From Candidatus Micrarchaeum acidiphilum ARMAN-2 (lineage in GTDB: Archaea > Micrarchaeota > Micrarchaeia > Micrarchaeales > Micrarchaeaceae), in NCBI GenBank assembly GCA_009387755.1, contig GG697240.1, positions 1 to 64,000 on the forward strand: a stretch of 64,000 nucleotides of DNA, written 5' to 3'. Shown here piece by piece: positions 25,750-34,355 of the stretch. Both the position numbers and the translations under genes were made by a program. Under the pieces are notes generated by a model. It was not told where the DNA came from. It made no database searches and saw only the letters and a list, made by a program, of their open reading frames with translations. Position 1 is the first letter of the stretch; each line of letters opens with the position of its first letter.

Positions 25750-26782
25750 TATAAAGGATAGCCTGTTCATAAGGGCCTGTTATGGAAAGCACGTGGAAAG
25801 GCACCCGGTATGGTTTATGCGCCAGGCAGGCAGGTACCTGCCCGAATACTCCAAGATAAAGGGAGCTAGGAACGTGCTTGATGTGCAGTCCGATCCACTT
25901 GCATCTTCGGAGATAACCGTGCTTCCTGTAGACAAGCTTGGCGTTGATGCGGCCATACTCTACGCTGATATAATGATACCGATAAGGGCGGCAGGGCTTG
26001 GTGTCAGAATAGAGGAAAACATAGGGCCAGTTATGGATTTTGCAGTTGGAGAACCTGACGACCTTGCGCCGCTGGAAAGGTTCAGTTGCGATAGGGATGC
26101 TCCATATGTCCTAGAAAACATAGTCCGTACCAAGGAGAAGCTTGCCGGACGCGTGCCACTGATCGGTTTTGCAGCAGGGCCATTTACCTTGCTGAGCTAT
26201 CTTCTTGAGGGCAGACCTTCAAGGACCTTTGACAGATGCAGGGCCATAATCCAGGATGATCCGGACCTTTGGAGTAGGTTCATGGATATGGCTGCATCTA
26301 TGACAATAAGATACTTAAGGTCGCAAGTAAGGACCGGTGTAGACGCAGTACAGATATTCGACAGCTGGGCCGGATTTCTGGAGCCCGAAGTTTATAGAAA
26401 ACACGTGCTTGAGCATACAAAGCGCATAGTCGACGAGATCAAAGGCATCGTGCCTATAATACATTTCTCCGCAAGAAGCTCGGGCATTATGAGAGACCTG
26501 AGAGAGCTAGACTGCGAGGTGATAAGCATCGGACCCGACGTGGAGCTGAAGCTTGCCAGATCCGCGCTAGGAAATGGAAAGTCGCTGCAGGGCAATCTCG
26601 ACCCAAGCATGGCTGTGCGCGGAGGCGCAGAAATGCTTGCAAGGACAGACAGCATACTGGACGAGATGGATGGCGTTGATGGATTCGTTTTCAACCTTGG
26701 CCATGGAGTTGCAAAAGACACGCCCCCAGAGAACCTTATGAAAATAGTTGAGCGCGTAAAGGCAAGGCCCGCGCATCAGTAG
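25742..26782 (+). CDS. hemE: uroporphyrinogen decarboxylase
   Basis: The 346-residue enzyme has the family N-terminal signature PVWFMRQAGRYLPEY with the substrate-binding Arg pair, ILYADIMIP (catalytic Asp), GFAAGPFTLLSYL, QIFDSWAGFL and the C-terminal FNLGHGV. It decarboxylates the four acetate side chains of uroporphyrinogen III to give coproporphyrinogen III. It overlaps the end of hemD by 8 bases. Presence of hemE rules in a route through coproporphyrinogen, which sirohaem-only archaea lack. Confidence 0.97.
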   Translation: MDNIKDSLFIRACYGKHVERHPVWFMRQAGRYLPEYSKIKGARNVLDVQSDPLASSEITVLPVDKLGVDAAILYADIMIPIRAAGLGVRIEENIGPVMDFAVGEPDDLAPLERFSCDRDAPYVLENIVRTKEKLAGRVPLIGFAAGPFTLLSYLLEGRPSRTFDRCRAIIQDDPDLWSRFMDMAASMTIRYLRSQVRTGVDAVQIFDSWAGFLEPEVYRKHVLEHTKRIVDEIKGIVPIIHFSARSSGIMRDLRELDCEVISIGPDVELKLARSALGNGKSLQGNLDPSMAVRGGAEMLARTDSILDEMDGVDGFVFNLGHGVAKDTPPENLMKIVERVKARPAHQ

Positions 26783-27672
26783 CCCAGAGCCCTTGAACTG
26801 GCTTCGAAAAGCGCTTTCACTATTTCATCAGAATCGTTCGGCATTTTGGAAACCTTGAAGTTTATGCCTTTGCTTTTGCAGAGCGATCCCAATACGATTC
26901 CGGCGTCGTACATTGTTTCGAGGTTGTCAGTTACGAATCCTATCGGTATTATTGCCAGATTCTTGATGCCGGATTCAGCCAGTTCGGCTACTTTCTGCTC
27001 TGCCGAAGGCCCTATCCAGCGGCCCGGCATGTCTGCCGCACTCTGGAAGCAAAGGGTCCAGCTGTTGCCGAACTGCGCCTGCACCTTTGCACATGCCTCC
27101 AGAATCTGATCTGTGTATACTGCAAGATCGTCTTCCGGCGTCACAGGCATGCTGTGCGCAGTAAACAGCAGCATATAGCTGTCATCTATTCCAAGTTTGG
27201 AGATTTCGTTCTGCCAAGCCTTTATAAGTCCGGGCTCCGCGCTCCACGAATTAACCTTGAAGATCTCCGGTTTCCATCCTATAGACGCAGCTGCAGCATC
27301 GACCATGCCAAAGTAGCTTTCGGCACTTATCTTTGAGTAGAAGGGGGCCACAGGCACGCACGCTAGCCTTTCTATGCCCGCATCTGCAGCGGATTTTAGC
27401 GAATCTAGTATGTAGGGCCTTGAATACTTCATCCCCACAAACACCTCTGCGGCTTTCCCGGTCTCAGACATCATGCGCTGCAATTTTTTTGCCTGGCTGA
27501 AGGTTACTTCAAGGAGCGGGGATCTGCCGCCTATAGCCCTGTATCTTTCGATCAGCCTTTTGAGCTGCTCTGGTGGCGGCTTTTTGCCCCGGAGTATGTT
27601 TGTATAGTATTCTTCGACCCCGTCGATGCCCGGCGGAGTGCCATAAGCCATCAGCATTATTCCATCAGTCAT
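26776..27672 (-). CDS. hemH: ferrochelatase (coproporphyrin ferrochelatase type)
   Basis: A 298-residue ferrochelatase: MLMAYGTPPGIDGVEEYYTN, RYRAIGGRSPLLEVT, GMKYSRPYI, LLFTAHSMPV with the metal-delivering His, QSAADMPGRWIGPS, and IIPIGFVTDNLETMYD (catalytic Glu region). Soluble, short and without a [2Fe-2S] C terminus, it is like Gram-positive-type enzymes that insert iron into coproporphyrin III. Its start overlaps the hemQ stop (ATGA), and its end overlaps the converging hemE stop by 7 bases. Confidence 0.94.
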   Translation of the reverse strand: MTDGIMLMAYGTPPGIDGVEEYYTNILRGKKPPPEQLKRLIERYRAIGGRSPLLEVTFSQAKKLQRMMSETGKAAEVFVGMKYSRPYILDSLKSAADAGIERLACVPVAPFYSKISAESYFGMVDAAAASIGWKPEIFKVNSWSAEPGLIKAWQNEISKLGIDDSYMLLFTAHSMPVTPEDDLAVYTDQILEACAKVQAQFGNSWTLCFQSAADMPGRWIGPSAEQKVAELAESGIKNLAIIPIGFVTDNLETMYDAGIVLGSLCKSKGINFKVSKMPNDSDEIVKALFEASSRALGY

Positions 27673-28286
27673 GAGATGAGCCCGTCAATTCTTTTTATCC
27701 CGGTCAATATAGGAGTTTCATTCCTTATCCACTTTCTTGCTTCGGCGTGCCTGAGTTCTTCAGTAACTGCGACCCACTTTGCTATATTGCGTAGCTCGTA
27801 TATTACTACGAATTCCCAGTCTCCTATGCCGAACGATTCGGTGGTGTAAGATATAACTCCATAATTGTTGCTGCTTTCAATTGCAATTTTCACATGTGCT
27901 GCAATTATGCTTTTCCTTTCAGCCTCAGGTAGAAGGTACCAGCTCGGATCCTTAGACATAGGATACGCAACGAAATACTTGTACTCGCTGGTTGTGCTGC
28001 GCTTCCTGGCGTCTTTGAAGACTGAAAGCATGCCGTGCCGCGGCTTGGCAAAACCCGCAAGCTCCTTTTCAATATAGAACCTTGCATCCGACACGGTCGC
28101 GGGATCCTCGGCCATGAACCAGAAAATGATGTCGCAGTCGTTCCTCAGGGATTCATAAATATTAAAGCGCGCGCCTCCGCTTTTCTTCCATGATTCCGCC
28201 CACTTGGATATCTTTTCGAGTTTTTTTGCCCTCTCAGACCTTCCGGTTGACCACCAGCGGCTGCCCAGCGAAAAAGAAATCACCAT
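27669..28286 (-). CDS. hemQ: HemQ: coproheme decarboxylase (chlorite dismutase family)
   Basis: The open frame reaches 28679, but only the last 205 residues match; I start at ATG 28286 (MVISFSLGSRWWSTG). The Cld-fold pattern of HemQ is clear: FNIYESLRNDCDIIFWFMAED, YFVAYPMSKDPSWYLLPE, AAHVKIAIESS with a proximal-His candidate, SFGIGDWEFVVIYEL, and ending TPILTGI. HemQ turns coproheme into haem b using hydrogen peroxide. It is translationally coupled to hemH, which acts just before it. No chlorite-type distal Arg can be asserted by eye. Confidence 0.88.
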   Translation of the reverse strand: MVISFSLGSRWWSTGRSERAKKLEKISKWAESWKKSGGARFNIYESLRNDCDIIFWFMAEDPATVSDARFYIEKELAGFAKPRHGMLSVFKDARKRSTTSEYKYFVAYPMSKDPSWYLLPEAERKSIIAAHVKIAIESSNNYGVISYTTESFGIGDWEFVVIYELRNIAKWVAVTEELRHAEARKWIRNETPILTGIKRIDGLIS

Positions 28287-28398
28287 GGAGGTAAGTTCGT
28301 TCAAGCTTACACCGTAGACAATTCTCACGTAAAATATAAATACGGCAGCAGCTGCAAGCTTGTGCCGCGTGCCATGCGGCGAGCATAAATATAATAAG

Positions 28399-28998
28399 AT
28401 GCCAAACGAATTGTTTCTGCAAGAAGGCGATGGTTTTATGGTCAAACCCAAGCACCACAGGTATATACCAGGAAAGAAAAAGTATGTATTCAGGAAGGCC
28501 AGCACTGCATATGCCAAGACCTTTAAAACTGAGAAGGCGCGGCTTTCCAAGTGCATCAAGGGCGATTTGGCAGCCATAGAGCACGTGGGCAGCACCGCAG
28601 TTCCTGGTTTGGGCGGAAAGAACATACTTGACATATTAGTAGGGATTAAAAAACCAGATAGACGGGCACTTAAGGGCATGCTGGAGGAATTGGGCTACGA
28701 CTTTATGCCGGAAGCAGGCTCTCAGCGCAGGCTGTTCTTTGTTAGAGACGCGCGCTTTGAGGGAAAGCAGATGAGAATACACCTGCACCTTGTCAAATTC
28801 GAAGGCACCGAATGGAAACAGAAGATCTCCTTCAGGGATTACCTCAGAAAGCACAAGGAACTCGTCAAAGAATACGAAAGAGTGAAGAAAGAAGCAGTTA
28901 AAAAGGCAAATGGAAACAAAGAGGCTTATCTTAAGGCCAAAAGCAGGTTCATAGATAGTGTGACCCGAAAGGCGCTTGGACGTAAGATAAAATCCTGA
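28399..28998 (+). CDS. GrpB/UPF0157 nucleotidyltransferase-like protein
   Basis: The core motif EHVGSTAVPGLGGKNILDILVG identifies the GrpB family of the nucleotidyltransferase superfamily, with the G-S and D-x-D/L positions typical of the fold. Later features are LHLVKFEGTEWKQKISFRDYL, the usual H-L-h-V..W...L.FRD.L signature. The tail is rich in lysine. Start choices are ATG 28399 (200 aa) or ATG 28438 (187 aa); TATA-like runs precede both. GrpB proteins are widespread, but their substrate is unknown. The gene is divergent from hemQ. Confidence 0.85.
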   Translation: MPNELFLQEGDGFMVKPKHHRYIPGKKKYVFRKASTAYAKTFKTEKARLSKCIKGDLAAIEHVGSTAVPGLGGKNILDILVGIKKPDRRALKGMLEELGYDFMPEAGSQRRLFFVRDARFEGKQMRIHLHLVKFEGTEWKQKISFRDYLRKHKELVKEYERVKKEAVKKANGNKEAYLKAKSRFIDSVTRKALGRKIKS

Positions 28999-29125
28999 AT
29001 TAGGCTTACTTAATTTTCGATTAGTTGAAGCATCACTTTTAGTACAAATGCATGTTTCCGGGATATGCTTAATACTGCCCTAGCCCGGCTTTGGTTTCCA
29101 TAGCCCGGGTTGCCTCGACCGCTTT

Positions 29126-30283
29126 CTATTTCGGCTGGCTCTTTGATAGCGTGACTGTGTCACTGCCGCTTCCTGAATCGTCATCGGCGTCTTGCTTGAC
29201 GGACATGCCCTTGGCGGCCTTTTGGGCCTTTTTGCCCTGCTGCTTTGCCTGGCTGTCCTGTTGAGGCTGCGGCCTCTCAGTCTCTCCCACTATTGAGCCC
29301 ATGTCAGCAGATGCTGGAGCGCTGCTGCTGGGCTGTGCGGCGTTGTCGCCGCTCTTTGATGTGTCATCGCCGACATTTCCAATTCCGGTAAGCTTGTCTA
29401 TGCCGAGCACGCCTATCGGAGTCGGTATGCCTAGTCCTCTAGACTCCGTCGGGATGAATATCAGGTGGTTCTTGCCGCTTATGCCTATTTCGTACAGCAT
29501 GTTAAGGGCCCTTAGCTGCATTGCGTAGACATTGGAGTTGTATGCATGTGCAGCCGCAACCATGTTGGTAGCAGCAAGCTTTTCAGATTCCGCAAGTATC
29601 ACCCTAGCATCGCGCTCCCTTGATGCTATGGCCACCTTAGCCATTGCGTCTTGCAGGTCGTCAGGTATCTTTACATCACGTATTTCAACAGATATGACGT
29701 TGACGCCCCAGGGCGTAACCCTCTGGTCTATAAGCGTCTTGACCTGCGAGGCTATTTCGCTCCTGCCTATTATCATGTTGCTGAGGTTCACTTTTCCGAT
29801 GACATCCCTGAGCGCAGTCTGAGCTGCAAGGGAAACAGCCTGATCTACATTGTTTACCTGAAGCGCTGTGCTTTCCGGATTCTCGATCCTTGTGAACATT
29901 ATGGCTTCGACATCGACGCTGACATTGTCCTGCGTCAGTGTCTTCTCCGCAGAGAACGATGCCGAGAAGGTCCTAAGGTCGAACTTATAGGGCATGCTCT
30001 GAACCAAAGGCATTATGAAGAAAAGCCCTGGGCCGTAGGTGCCCTTGTACTTTCCAAGAGTGAGGATTGGCGCCCTTTTCCACTCCGGCAGTATCTTTAT
30101 GCTCAGGCCCACATATATTATAAGTATGAAGACGAACAGCCCCGCAGCGACCTCGTAGCTGAGGGTTGCCAAGTATCCAAGGGCAGCAAATATGGCGGAT
30201 ATTATTACCCCCAGAAATAGTGTAAGAACGGAGTTGCCGTGCATTCCCTGCGTGCTTTTGTACAAGTAAATCTGATTTTCCAT
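29126..30283 (-). CDS. SPFH/band-7 (stomatin/prohibitin-like) membrane protein
   Basis: Residues 17-65 form two membrane helices (GVIISAIFAALGYLATL and GLFVFILIIYVGLSI). Then comes a full band-7 domain from about 80 to 265: YGPGLFFIMPLVQSM, SVDVEAIMFTRIENPE, AAQTALRDVIGKV, WGVNVISVEIRDVKIPDDL, followed by the heptad-rich REDARVILAESEK segment. The C-terminal 90 residues are low-complexity Ser/Gln/Lys/Asp-rich and probably disordered. Such proteins build ring- or raft-like membrane scaffolds and often associate with an NfeD protease subunit; no nfeD is next to it here. Confidence 0.92.
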   Translation of the reverse strand: MENQIYLYKSTQGMHGNSVLTLFLGVIISAIFAALGYLATLSYEVAAGLFVFILIIYVGLSIKILPEWKRAPILTLGKYKGTYGPGLFFIMPLVQSMPYKFDLRTFSASFSAEKTLTQDNVSVDVEAIMFTRIENPESTALQVNNVDQAVSLAAQTALRDVIGKVNLSNMIIGRSEIASQVKTLIDQRVTPWGVNVISVEIRDVKIPDDLQDAMAKVAIASRERDARVILAESEKLAATNMVAAAHAYNSNVYAMQLRALNMLYEIGISGKNHLIFIPTESRGLGIPTPIGVLGIDKLTGIGNVGDDTSKSGDNAAQPSSSAPASADMGSIVGETERPQPQQDSQAKQQGKKAQKAAKGMSVKQDADDDSGSGSDTVTLSKSQPK

Positions 30284-30370
30284 CTATTCACCACAAGCCG
30301 GTAGCGCACCCGGAGAAGCGCGTAGCGGGCATCACTAGTACATTTCGGTGCTAGAATTTAAATAGTTACG

Positions 30371-30422
30371 TGACATCCACTTACCCTAAACAGCACAGGT
30401 TTTCCCGCTCACGGCGCTAAAT
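30371..30422 (-). mobile_element. decayed right end of a TnpB-type (IS200/IS605) element, copy B
   Basis: On the minus strand the stretch ends in GGATGTCA, the usual 3' terminus of IS200/IS605 TnpB elements. It shares TTTAGCGCCG and GTGCTGTTT blocks with copy A at 31799-31893. The hairpin section present in copy A is missing here. It lies in the 232-base gap between the SPFH gene and the DAHP synthase, which otherwise holds nothing I recognise. Confidence 0.5.
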
Positions 30423-30515
30423 ACGATTCCACTTGTCAATTGCTGCGCGGAATTATTGACCCTCCACTAGCTCACTTGTCTGTAGACTGATAGTTGAATT
30501 ATTGTAGATATGCGG

Positions 30516-31520
30516 TTACTTTCTGAGCAGCCTATGCGCATCGAGAATCAATTTCTCAGTCTCTTCCCACCCTATGCATGAATCCGTCACCGAGACGCCA
30601 TACTTGAGGTCCTTTGCACGCTTAGGAATTGGTTGCGATCCCTCATTTATGTTCGACTCGAGCATGAGCCCCCTTATGCCGGTGTTGCCCCGGAGTATCT
30701 GCCCGATTACATCTTTAAAAACCTTAGACTGCATCCTATAGTCCTTGTTTGAATTTCCATGGGAGCAGTCGACCATTAGCGTGTCGCTTAGCCCGTTTTC
30801 CTTGAGTATTACCTGCGCCTTCTCTACACTCGCAGCGTCGTAATTCGGCCCGTTGTCTCCACCCCTCAGTATTATGTGGGTGTTGGAGTTCCCTTTGGTA
30901 GTTACTGCAGATACCGTCCCGTTCTGGTCTATTCCTAAAAACCATTGGGGTTTGGATGCGGCAATTACTGCGTGCATTGCTACTGTAATATCTCCCTGCG
31001 TGCTGTTTTTGAACCCTATCGGCATGGAGAGTCCCGATGCCATCTGGCGATGCACAGAGGATTGCACGGTTCTTGCGCCTATCGCAGCCCATGAGATGGT
31101 GCCGCCGAGATATTGTGGTACAAACGGGTCCAAGAATTCCGTTCCAGAGAGGAGTCCCATCTCCGCATTCCTCACCAGTATTTCCCTGGCAAGCCTGAGC
31201 CCTTTATTGATATTCTCCGTGCCGTCAAGGTTAGGATCGTATATGAGCCCTTTCCACCCCACAGTTGTCCTCGGCTTTTCGAAATATACGCGCTTTACTA
31301 TTATGAAAACGTCATCGACAGCCTTGCTCAGGGAGAGCAGCCTCTTGGAGTACTCCGCATCCGACGCCACATCGTGTATGGAACACTGGCCCACTACAAG
31401 GACTATTCTTTTGTCCCTTCCATGTATTGATTCTATGACATCGTACCTTCCACGCGCGACGGTTTCCCTACCGCGGCTGGTCAGGGGCACCTCCTGCTTT
31501 AATGCCGCAGGGGTTATCAA
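30516..31520 (-). CDS. aroG: 3-deoxy-7-phosphoheptulonate (DAHP) synthase, AroG/F/H type
   Basis: A class I-alpha DAHP synthase, the bacterial/fungal form that joins PEP and erythrose 4-phosphate to open the shikimate pathway. Motifs: VVGQCSIHDV (usually GPCSIHD, so Pro is Gln here), RVYFEKPRTTVGWKGL, GTEFLDPFVPQYL, SSVHRQMASGLSMPIGFKN, HIILRGG and DCSHGNSNKD with metal ligands. The first usual start in frame is TTG at 31520, yet coding similarity (IEDSNITGYRPL) clearly continues upstream of it to about 31553 with no ATG, GTG or TTG before the stop at 31610. One base fewer in the A-run near 31555 would join it to ATG 31596. Most archaea use other DAHP synthases, so transfer is likely; IS remnants flank it. 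Confidence 0.9.
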   Translation of the reverse strand: MITPAALKQEVPLTSRGRETVARGRYDVIESIHGRDKRIVLVVGQCSIHDVASDAEYSKRLLSLSKAVDDVFIIVKRVYFEKPRTTVGWKGLIYDPNLDGTENINKGLRLAREILVRNAEMGLLSGTEFLDPFVPQYLGGTISWAAIGARTVQSSVHRQMASGLSMPIGFKNSTQGDITVAMHAVIAASKPQWFLGIDQNGTVSAVTTKGNSNTHIILRGGDNGPNYDAASVEKAQVILKENGLSDTLMVDCSHGNSNKDYRMQSKVFKDVIGQILRGNTGIRGLMLESNINEGSQPIPKRAKDLKYGVSVTDSCIGWEETEKLILDAHRLLRK

Positions 31521-31798
31521 CGGGCGATATCCAGTTATGTTGCTGTCTTCTATTTTCCTTTTTGTGGATTGTGGCGTTATAGCACCTATTTGCCATTTTA
31601 CCTGCGATTAATGATAGGTAGATATGTTAAGAGCAGTATGGTTAATATTCTTTTTGTACAACTGCTTCCAGAAAATGTGTATCGCAGTCATACCGCGCAG
31701 GATGACTTTTGAAAGGGAGAGTTTATCGCAGGGGCGGGGCAGTGTGCTTTGTCAACTGGCCGCGATGATGGGGTCGATGCTTTTATAATATTAGTATA

Positions 31799-32014
31799 TT
31801 GACATCCTCTCCCAACTGGAGGTTGGTAATTAAAATTCTCGGTGGCATCCCCCCCCACGCAAACAGCACAAGGTTCCAGCCTACGGCGCTAAAATTCGCG
31901 CCTGTACGCAATGCACGTGCCGCTTGTAAGCGTGTTCATTCCGTTCCTGTATTCTATGCCGGACTCAGAAGGCTGCTCCGTTAGGAGCTGAAATCCATCA
32001 AGGTTGTAGGACAT
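31799..32014 (-). mobile_element. TnpB-type element remnant with right end (copy A)
   Basis: Reading the minus strand, a short frame from ATG 32014 to TAG 31889 (41 residues, MSYNLDGFQLLTEQ... to REF) is followed by TAGCGCC, a CCAAC-CTCCA-GTTGG hairpin (near 31813-31827) and the terminus GGATGTCAA at 31799-31807. This order, a coding tail, hairpin and GGATGTCA end, is that of the 3' end of a tnpB gene with its omega-RNA scaffold. A stop lies just upstream of the frame, so the gene is a fragment. The rest of the 605-base gap from 31521 to 32125 holds a GGCGCA-AC-TGCGCC palindrome (32028-32042) and nothing else recognisable. Confidence 0.5.
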
Positions 32015-32125
32015 CACGTCTTAGATGAAGGCGCAACTGCGCCGTAGCAATGCCAATATTCATTATATTAGCATTGAGTTGTAGCTTGGACATGCAAAGG
32101 CTGCGCTAAGCTTCACATCGTGCAG

Positions 32126-33106
32126 CTAGTGCTCTGTTATCCGTATAGACACTCCGCTTTCATTGGCACTAATCTTCGCCTTTCCGCCTATTGGAAAAGT
32201 GACAAGCGGTGTTGTATGTCCAAAGTCCGCGCCGCTTATTACGGGGATTCCTTCAAGTTCCTTCTTTGTCTTTATTATCTTTTCAAGAAGCGGCTGGGTC
32301 ATCTGGCTCTTGAGTTCAAACCTGCCTATCACTATGCCTCTGACGCCATCAAACCCGGGCTGCTGTATTACAGACTGTAAGTCCCTGGCAAAAGTCACTG
32401 GGTTTGTTGCCTCGTCGTCCTCAAGAAAAAGTATGGAGTCTTTTAGGCTCGGCATGTACTGCGTTCCCTGGAGCAAGTTAAAGGTGCACAGATTGCCCCC
32501 AAGTATAGTCCCTTCTGCAGAGCCTTTGTTTATGACCTTGTAGCCTTCATTTCTGAGAAATTTCCTGTTTTCCTGGTCCTTGTACCAGGAGTCGTTGCTC
32601 CACTCCTTTGAAGGCACTATGTCGTACGGTTCTTCAGACATTATGCATTTTTTGAAGTAGTCTATTGTGTACTCATTACCCTTTAGCATTCCAAATGTGG
32701 TAAAATGCGGGCCCGAATATGAAACCATACCGGTTTTGGCGAATATTGCATCTTGCAGTGCGGTTATATCTGAAAAGCCGCATAGCGGCTTTGGATTCTT
32801 AGCAATCAGGCCAAAGTCAATATAGTCAAGAAGCTCGTTGCTATTGAATCCGCCTATCACGGTAAGCATGCCTTGTATCTCCTTACTTTCAAAGGCCCTA
32901 GTAAGATCCTCGACCCTAGACGCAACGGAAGATGACTCAAATTCGTCTGTTTCTTCTGCATGCCTGGATACCTCTACTTCGAGCCCTAGCCTCCTGAGGC
33001 ACTCGGTTGCATATCTGCGGGTTTCGTTGTTCAATATCGACATGCTGCGTGCAGGAGCTATAACGGCGACTTTGTCCCCTCTTGCCAGCTTTCTAGGCAC
33101 TATCAT
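32126..33106 (-). CDS. S66 peptidase, LD-carboxypeptidase / MccF-like
   Basis: The ATG at 33106 (MIVPRKLARGD) has GGTG five bases upstream and is preferred to longer starts. The 326-residue protein has the S66 catalytic triad: nucleophile Ser112 in CGFSDITAL, Glu in LFLEDDE, and His in GADFGHTTP. The usual first strand KVAVIAPA is present. Bacterial relatives trim peptidoglycan tetrapeptides; archaea without murein keep MccF-like members that cleave acyl-sulfamoyl nucleotides such as microcin C or recycle peptides. The MccF reading fits an organism without peptidoglycan, but substrate is not decided by the sequence. Confidence 0.9.
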   Translation of the reverse strand: MIVPRKLARGDKVAVIAPARSMSILNNETRRYATECLRRLGLEVEVSRHAEETDEFESSSVASRVEDLTRAFESKEIQGMLTVIGGFNSNELLDYIDFGLIAKNPKPLCGFSDITALQDAIFAKTGMVSYSGPHFTTFGMLKGNEYTIDYFKKCIMSEEPYDIVPSKEWSNDSWYKDQENRKFLRNEGYKVINKGSAEGTILGGNLCTFNLLQGTQYMPSLKDSILFLEDDEATNPVTFARDLQSVIQQPGFDGVRGIVIGRFELKSQMTQPLLEKIIKTKKELEGIPVISGADFGHTTPLVTFPIGGKAKISANESGVSIRITEH

Positions 33107-33236
33107 AAAAACACCAAGCATGTTAAATTCAAGATATATAATTATTGCTTTTGTACAAGGGGGCTTGCAGCTTGCAACACTGGCCAGAATTCCCAATAGA
33201 AAACGCTTAAATATCTAGCCGGGCACAAAAAATACT

Positions 33237-33863
33237 ATGTCAAAAAAGGCGAAGACTTGGCAGAACAGGGACAGGGAGTACAACATAACCCCGCTTGAAC
33301 TGCTGGACATTTATCACAGGCTTGAAAAGCTGTTCGACGATGTCGCAATACTGGGCGGAAGGGCCGTAAACATATACATATCGGGAGACAAAAGGTTTAC
33401 CAAGGATATAGATGTAGTCGTAAAGCTTCCAGATATTCCTTTGAACATGCTCAAGGATGCAATACTTGAAAACGGGTTCATATACGAAACATACGATAAT
33501 GGAAACCTTAAAAAACTAATAAACAAAGAAACCAATACCTCGATAGACCTGTATTACTCCGCCAACTTGGGCGGCATACGCATCCAGGATCTGCTTGACC
33601 TTGCAAAGACCAGGATCCTAGGCCACGACAACGAAACAGTCAAAGTAGTGCATCCGGCGCTGCTAATTCTGATGAAACTGAAGAGCAACAGGCCAAAGGA
33701 TATAGAGGACGTCGGCAAGCTCGTCCACAACCTGTATGGCACGCCAGAAAAGTTCATAGAAAGGGAGAATGCCGTGCTGTCGCGCTATCTTGACCTGTCC
33801 GATTTCGGTTTCCTGAGATCTAGGCTGGAGACCACACGCTACGAGCAGCTTCTGCGAAACTGA
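33237..33863 (+). CDS. nucleotidyltransferase-fold protein (AbiEii-like)
   Basis: A 208-residue protein whose VAILGGRAVNIYISGDKRFTKDIDVVV segment (kept here in parts: LGGRAVN, RFTKDIDVVV) is the catalytic signature of minimal or AbiEii-type nucleotidyltransferases: G-G-x-A, then R-x-T-x-D-x-D. The third carboxylate is probably in SIDLYYS. The C-terminal half is helical. AbiEii proteins are toxins in abortive-infection systems when paired with AbiEi; no antitoxin-like gene is adjacent, so it may be a solitary housekeeping or orphan enzyme. Start ATG follows TATCTAGCC-rich sequence and AAAATACT. Confidence 0.78.
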   Translation: MSKKAKTWQNRDREYNITPLELLDIYHRLEKLFDDVAILGGRAVNIYISGDKRFTKDIDVVVKLPDIPLNMLKDAILENGFIYETYDNGNLKKLINKETNTSIDLYYSANLGGIRIQDLLDLAKTRILGHDNETVKVVHPALLILMKLKSNRPKDIEDVGKLVHNLYGTPEKFIERENAVLSRYLDLSDFGFLRSRLETTRYEQLLRN

Positions 33864-33980
33864 GCGACGGCAGCTAAGCTCTGCCTACGCGCAGGTAAAC
33901 TCTTTTTTTAGATAGATTTAAATACCTTAAATACATTAGATTAAAAATAAACTAGTTTATAATTAAAATAGCTTATTGGG

Positions 33981-34355
33981 GTGCACTGCTTGCCGCGCGG
34001 AAACGAAGGAAACGAAATGCAGAACTACATGACCAAGGACATGTACCATCTCATAATGAAGCTGGTTATACTTGGCTCTATAAAAAAGAAGAAGATGTAC
34101 CCCTACGAACTCATAAACCGCGTCGCAATGCACGTGCCGAAGTACAAAAGCGACAAGAAGGAGATAAAAAACGACGTTTACAACACCCTTGCCGTTCTGG
34201 AAAGGATTGGTTATATACGCCTGGAAAGGAAGCTTGCCGGAGGCAGGGTCAAAAACTTCTACACGATTACAAAGAAGGGTAATGAATCGCTTCTTGCATC
34301 TAAAAGGATACTTGCGGAAGCGATGATAAACGTCACAAAGCAACTGAAGGGATGA
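33981..34355 (+). CDS. PadR-family transcriptional regulator
   Basis: A 124-residue PadR winged helix: LVILGSIKKKKMYPYELINRV, DVYNTLAVLERIGYIRLERKLAGGR and FYTITKKGNESL correspond to helix 1-2, recognition helix and wing. The GTG at 33981 is about 25 bases after TTTATAATT (leaderless option); ATG 34017 after GAAGGAAACGA is the alternative. Its last bases overlap the start of the ABC ATPase gene (ATGA), so the regulator is part of the exporter operon it likely controls. AT-rich dyad-like sequence lies at 33905-33965. Confidence 0.85.
   Translation: MHCLPRGNEGNEMQNYMTKDMYHLIMKLVILGSIKKKKMYPYELINRVAMHVPKYKSDKKEIKNDVYNTLAVLERIGYIRLERKLAGGRVKNFYTITKKGNESLLASKRILAEAMINVTKQLKG

Noticed and set aside
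31831-31860. Run of eight C bases inside the TnpB remnant as a possible phase-variation tract
   Set aside because: The surrounding gene is a fragment, so a switching tract would have no effect.
33237-33863. AbiE-type toxin-antitoxin system
   Set aside because: Only the nucleotidyltransferase half is present; neither neighbour looks like an AbiEi antitoxin.
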